From positions 1 through 54,168 of the forward strand of contig JAFMCA010000012.1 in NCBI GenBank assembly GCA_017858055.1: a stretch of 54,168 nucleotides of DNA, given 5' to 3'. Within the stretch, counting starts at the first letter, position 1, and every line of letters starts with the position of its first letter. The translations under genes and the position numbers were made by a program. The notes under the pieces were generated by a model, which had not been told where the DNA came from, did not search any database, and saw nothing but the letters and a program-made list of their open reading frames with translations. This document shows, in pieces, positions 52,427 through 54,168 of the stretch. The DNA comes from Flavobacteriaceae bacterium (GTDB lineage Bacteria; Bacteroidota; Bacteroidia; Flavobacteriales; Flavobacteriaceae).

Positions 52427-52560
52427 CTCTAAGGTTTATGGTTATTTCCAATTATACAAAAATTATTTAATAAACATTAATTTTTTACAGTATTAAACTA
52501 AAAAAACAAGTCCTCACGTACTTATTAGCGGCTTGTTTCATTCTTTGTAAAGTATATTGT

Positions 52561-52602
52561 AGGGTTATTTGAACCCTTATGATAGAGGTTGATTAGCCTC
52601 TA
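52561..52602. repeat. Two tandem stem-loops
   Basis: AGGGTT/AACCCT (52561-52566, 52572-52577, loop 5 nt) and TAGAGG/CCTCTA (52583-52588, 52597-52602, loop 8 nt) are perfect 6-bp stems 5 nt apart, upstream of the DUF411 gene. They could be part of an RNA leader upstream of the promoter's reach, a small RNA, or a protein-binding site. Confidence 0.4.
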
Positions 52603-52682
52603 GCTCGATTACATTTAAAGCAGCTATTTACTTGTCTATGAGAAGATGTAGTTTTTCTATTTCTGATGTAATTTGTTCTGGC

Positions 52683-52690
52683 TACCTTTG
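52683..52690 (+). promoter_or_regulatory. -7 promoter element of the DUF411 gene
   Basis: TACCTTTG is a perfect TAnnTTTG, with a 33-nt spacing to ATG 52724. Confidence 0.62.
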
Positions 52691-52723
52691 GATCTTGGCA
52701 TTTATGTTAATTAAATTTAGATT

Positions 52724-53167
52724 ATGAAAAAATATGCATTGCTTATTATATTCTTTTTGCTTGTTTCATGTAAAGGGGAAGAGAAAAAAAATGATGTTGT
52801 TTACTTTTCATCAGATTGTGGATGTTGTCATGAATGGATTTTGCATATGGAAAGCAATAATTTTATTCTAGAAAAGAATACAAATGCTAATATGTATGAT
52901 ATAAAAGTAAAAGCGGGTCTTCCAATGGATTTCGCTTCTTGCCATACAGCCATAATTAATGGTTACTTCATTGAAGGACATGTCCCTGCAAAAGACGTCA
53001 AAAAATTAATAAAAGAAAATCCAGAGAATATCATAGGTTTAACTGTTCCTGGAATGCCAGCTGGAATAAATGTTCCTGGGATGGAGGTAAACAACGATAA
53101 GGCTATTTTTGATGTCTTAGCAATTGATATTAATGGAAAACCGAGTGTTTGGACACACTATGAATAA
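52724..53167 (+). CDS. DUF411 family metal-binding lipoprotein
   Basis: DUF411 proteins are periplasmic proteins often next to copper-handling genes. This 147-residue copy is a lipoprotein (signal KKYALLIIFFLLVSC, Cys16). The metal site motif is SSDCGCCHEW (Cys32, Cys34, Cys35, His36). Also conserved are CHTAIINGYFIEGHVPA (Cys73, His74, His86) and GLTVPGMPAGINVPGM with Met111 and Met120. All family residues that could bind copper are present. The gene is alone on its strand with its own promoter; copper binding is inferred. Confidence 0.9.
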   Translation: MKKYALLIIFFLLVSCKGEEKKNDVVYFSSDCGCCHEWILHMESNNFILEKNTNANMYDIKVKAGLPMDFASCHTAIINGYFIEGHVPAKDVKKLIKENPENIIGLTVPGMPAGINVPGMEVNNDKAIFDVLAIDINGKPSVWTHYE

Positions 53168-53204
53168 TGTAATATCCTATAATTTACTTGTATCATTATA
53201 TCAG

Positions 53205-53220
53205 AACTTATTGAAGAGGA
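53205..53220 (+). repeat. Short intergenic repeat, copy 2
   Basis: AACTTATTGAAGAGGA differs at one position from the copy at 50906-50921. It lies between the DUF411 gene and the hairpin at 53237. Confidence 0.4.
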
Positions 53221-53236
53221 AATGCCGATGATATAG

Positions 53237-53259
53237 AACCTCCAAGAGAAGAGGTTTTA
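53237..53259. terminator. Convergent terminator hairpin
   Basis: AACCTC (53237-53242) pairs with GAGGTT (53251-53256) over an 8-nt loop, followed by TTATTATTT. It lies between the DUF411 stop and the stop of the convergent BspA-like gene and probably ends the plus-strand message. Confidence 0.55.
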
Positions 53260-53277
53260 TTATTTGTATTTAGTTTA

Positions 53278-54168
53278 TTAATCAGGACAAGTTCCCCATT
53301 CAGGCTTTGGCAAACTCCAAGCATTTGCTCCAATCTTAAATAAAGTTGGTTCAGCACTAAAGTTAGTTACACACCATCCTGAAAGGTCTTGGTTAAATGT
53401 AGTTGCATTATAAAACATACGACCCATACCAAGGTCAAAGTTATTGGAGTCAGTAAAACTTTCCACACTTGAAGTATCCCATCCCCCAATATCCTGATTA
53501 AATGCAATTGCGCCATCAAACATCCAACCCATTATCCTAACATTTGAAGTATCCCAACTACCAATATCTTGATTAAATGCAATTGCTTCTCTAAACATAT
53601 TAGTAAACTCACCGACATTTGATGTATCCCAATTGCCTATATCTTGATTAAAAGCAGAAGCTCCAGAAAACAGACCATTCATATTAACCACATTTGAAGT
53701 ATCCCAGTTCCCGACATCTTGATTAAAAGCAGAAGCTCCAGAAAACATAAAAGCCATATTAGTCACATTTGAAGTATCCCAGTTTCCAATATCTTGATTA
53801 AACGTAATAGCCGAATTAAACATAGCAAGCATATCTTCCACATTTGAAGTATCCCAGTTCCCGATATCTTTATTAAATGATGAGGCTTGTCTAAACATCT
53901 CGAACATACTTGTAACACTTGAAGTATCCCAGTTTCCAATATCTTGATTAAATGCAATTGCATCTCTAAACATAGCAGTAAACTCAACCACATTTGAAGT
54001 ATCCCAGTTCCCGACATCTTGATTAAAAGCAGAAGCTCCAGAAAACATATCAACCATATTAGTCACACTTGAAGTATCCCAAAAACCTATTGCTGAATTA
54101 AAAGAAGTTTTGGCATAAAATAATTGGGACATATTCGTTACTAATGAAGTGCATAGATTGACATTACC
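53278..54168 (-). CDS. BspA-like leucine-rich (DUF285) repeat surface protein, 5' end beyond the window
   Basis: The reading frame stays open through the right edge (the upstream codons read NLCTSLVTN), so the gene is cut by the window and the apparent start at 54132 is not real. At least eight 25-residue units of the pattern [25 protein letters not shown] can be read, and a ninth is 10 residues longer (its [13 protein letters not shown] insert). The C-terminal end SGWCVTN...PEWGTCPD is the usual DUF285 cap. Such proteins are surface-exposed adhesins or mediators of self-recognition. The repeats are near-identical at DNA level (75 bp per unit). Confidence 0.9.
   Translation of the reverse strand, partial: GNVNLCTSLVTNMSQLFYAKTSFNSAIGFWDTSSVTNMVDMFSGASAFNQDVGNWDTSNVVEFTAMFRDAIAFNQDIGNWDTSSVTSMFEMFRQASSFNKDIGNWDTSNVEDMLAMFNSAITFNQDIGNWDTSNVTNMAFMFSGASAFNQDVGNWDTSNVVNMNGLFSGASAFNQDIGNWDTSNVGEFTNMFREAIAFNQDIGSWDTSNVRIMGWMFDGAIAFNQDIGGWDTSSVESFTDSNNFDLGMGRMFYNATTFNQDLSGWCVTNFSAEPTLFKIGANAWSLPKPEWGTCPD

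Larger units (their letters stand above)
52427..52723. other. Divergent intergenic region with tandem stem-loops
   Basis: These 297 nt hold no supported ORF. Two adjacent stem-loops (52561-52577 and 52583-52602) and the -7 element TACCTTTG (52683-52690) are seen. AAACAAG and CTTGTTT at about 52505-52538 could pair over a 21-nt loop. Confidence 0.45.

Noticed and set aside
53278-54132. BspA-like gene starting at 54132
   Set aside because: The frame stays open to the window edge and the upstream codons continue the repeat-family sequence; the start is outside the window.
53278-54168. Regularly spaced near-identical repeats resembling a CRISPR array
   Set aside because: The 75-bp period equals 25 codons, the frame is open, and the translation is a clean DUF285 repeat protein; spacers are not unique.

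Overview
This 54 kb window is chromosomal DNA of a member of the Bacteroidota, almost certainly class Flavobacteriia. The evidence is low G+C, the -7 promoter motif TAnnTTTG in front of at least seventeen genes, a SprE/PorW type IX secretion lipoprotein, flavobacterial families (DUF6168, DUF6427, DUF6341, DUF5687, DUF4837, DUF2452, DUF6090), head-GIN proteins, many lipoproteins and a tandem-repeat BspA-like surface protein. Species cannot be read from the sequence.

Layout. 1-6.1 kb: ATP synthase genes atpB-E-F-H and the first codons of atpA, preceded by DUF6168, atpZ/I, a bactofilin and sprE/porW, all on the minus strand. 6.1-18.9 kb: a DUF5687/ATPase ABC exporter, an FNR-ferredoxin reductase, DUF6427/DUF6341, purD, a tightly overlapping four-gene envelope operon (M23 peptidase, GH3-like ligase, GT4, pyruvyl transferase), tatA, DUF4837 and pgk. 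18.9-31.3 kb: information-processing core (DNA polymerase III delta', methyltransferase, mnmG, ybeY, gltX, SPFH protein, glnS, folB, tRNA-Cys, head-GIN protein, rnr). 31.3-44.5 kb: rpiB, an ElaA-like acetyltransferase, rnpA, M1 peptidase, MBL hydrolase, SMP-30 protein, a SulP/Usp pair, lepA, dusB, an FtsX-type permease, rbfA and DUF2452.

44.5-54.2 kb is less dense and looks accessory: a small membrane protein, an esterase, DUF6090, a Rossmann-fold protein, a decayed tRNA-Lys-like sequence, an NTF2-like lipoprotein, a TlpA lipoprotein with a cysteine-motif BNR lipoprotein, an InlB-type repeat lipoprotein, a DUF411 metal-binding lipoprotein and the 3' part of a BspA-like gene made of 25-residue repeats.

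The strongest non-coding signals are two parS (ParB-binding) palindromes flanking mnmG at 20879 and 22782. They imply an origin-proximal location. The roughly 500-bp AT-rich gap between rnr and rpiB, 8-10 kb away, holds several near-matches to DnaA boxes and is a candidate oriC. In five genes the -7 element TAnnTTTG supplies an in-frame TTG that makes the longest ORF begin inside the promoter; those starts are corrected here. Many convergent gene pairs end within 2 nt of each other or overlap, leaving no room for an intergenic terminator.
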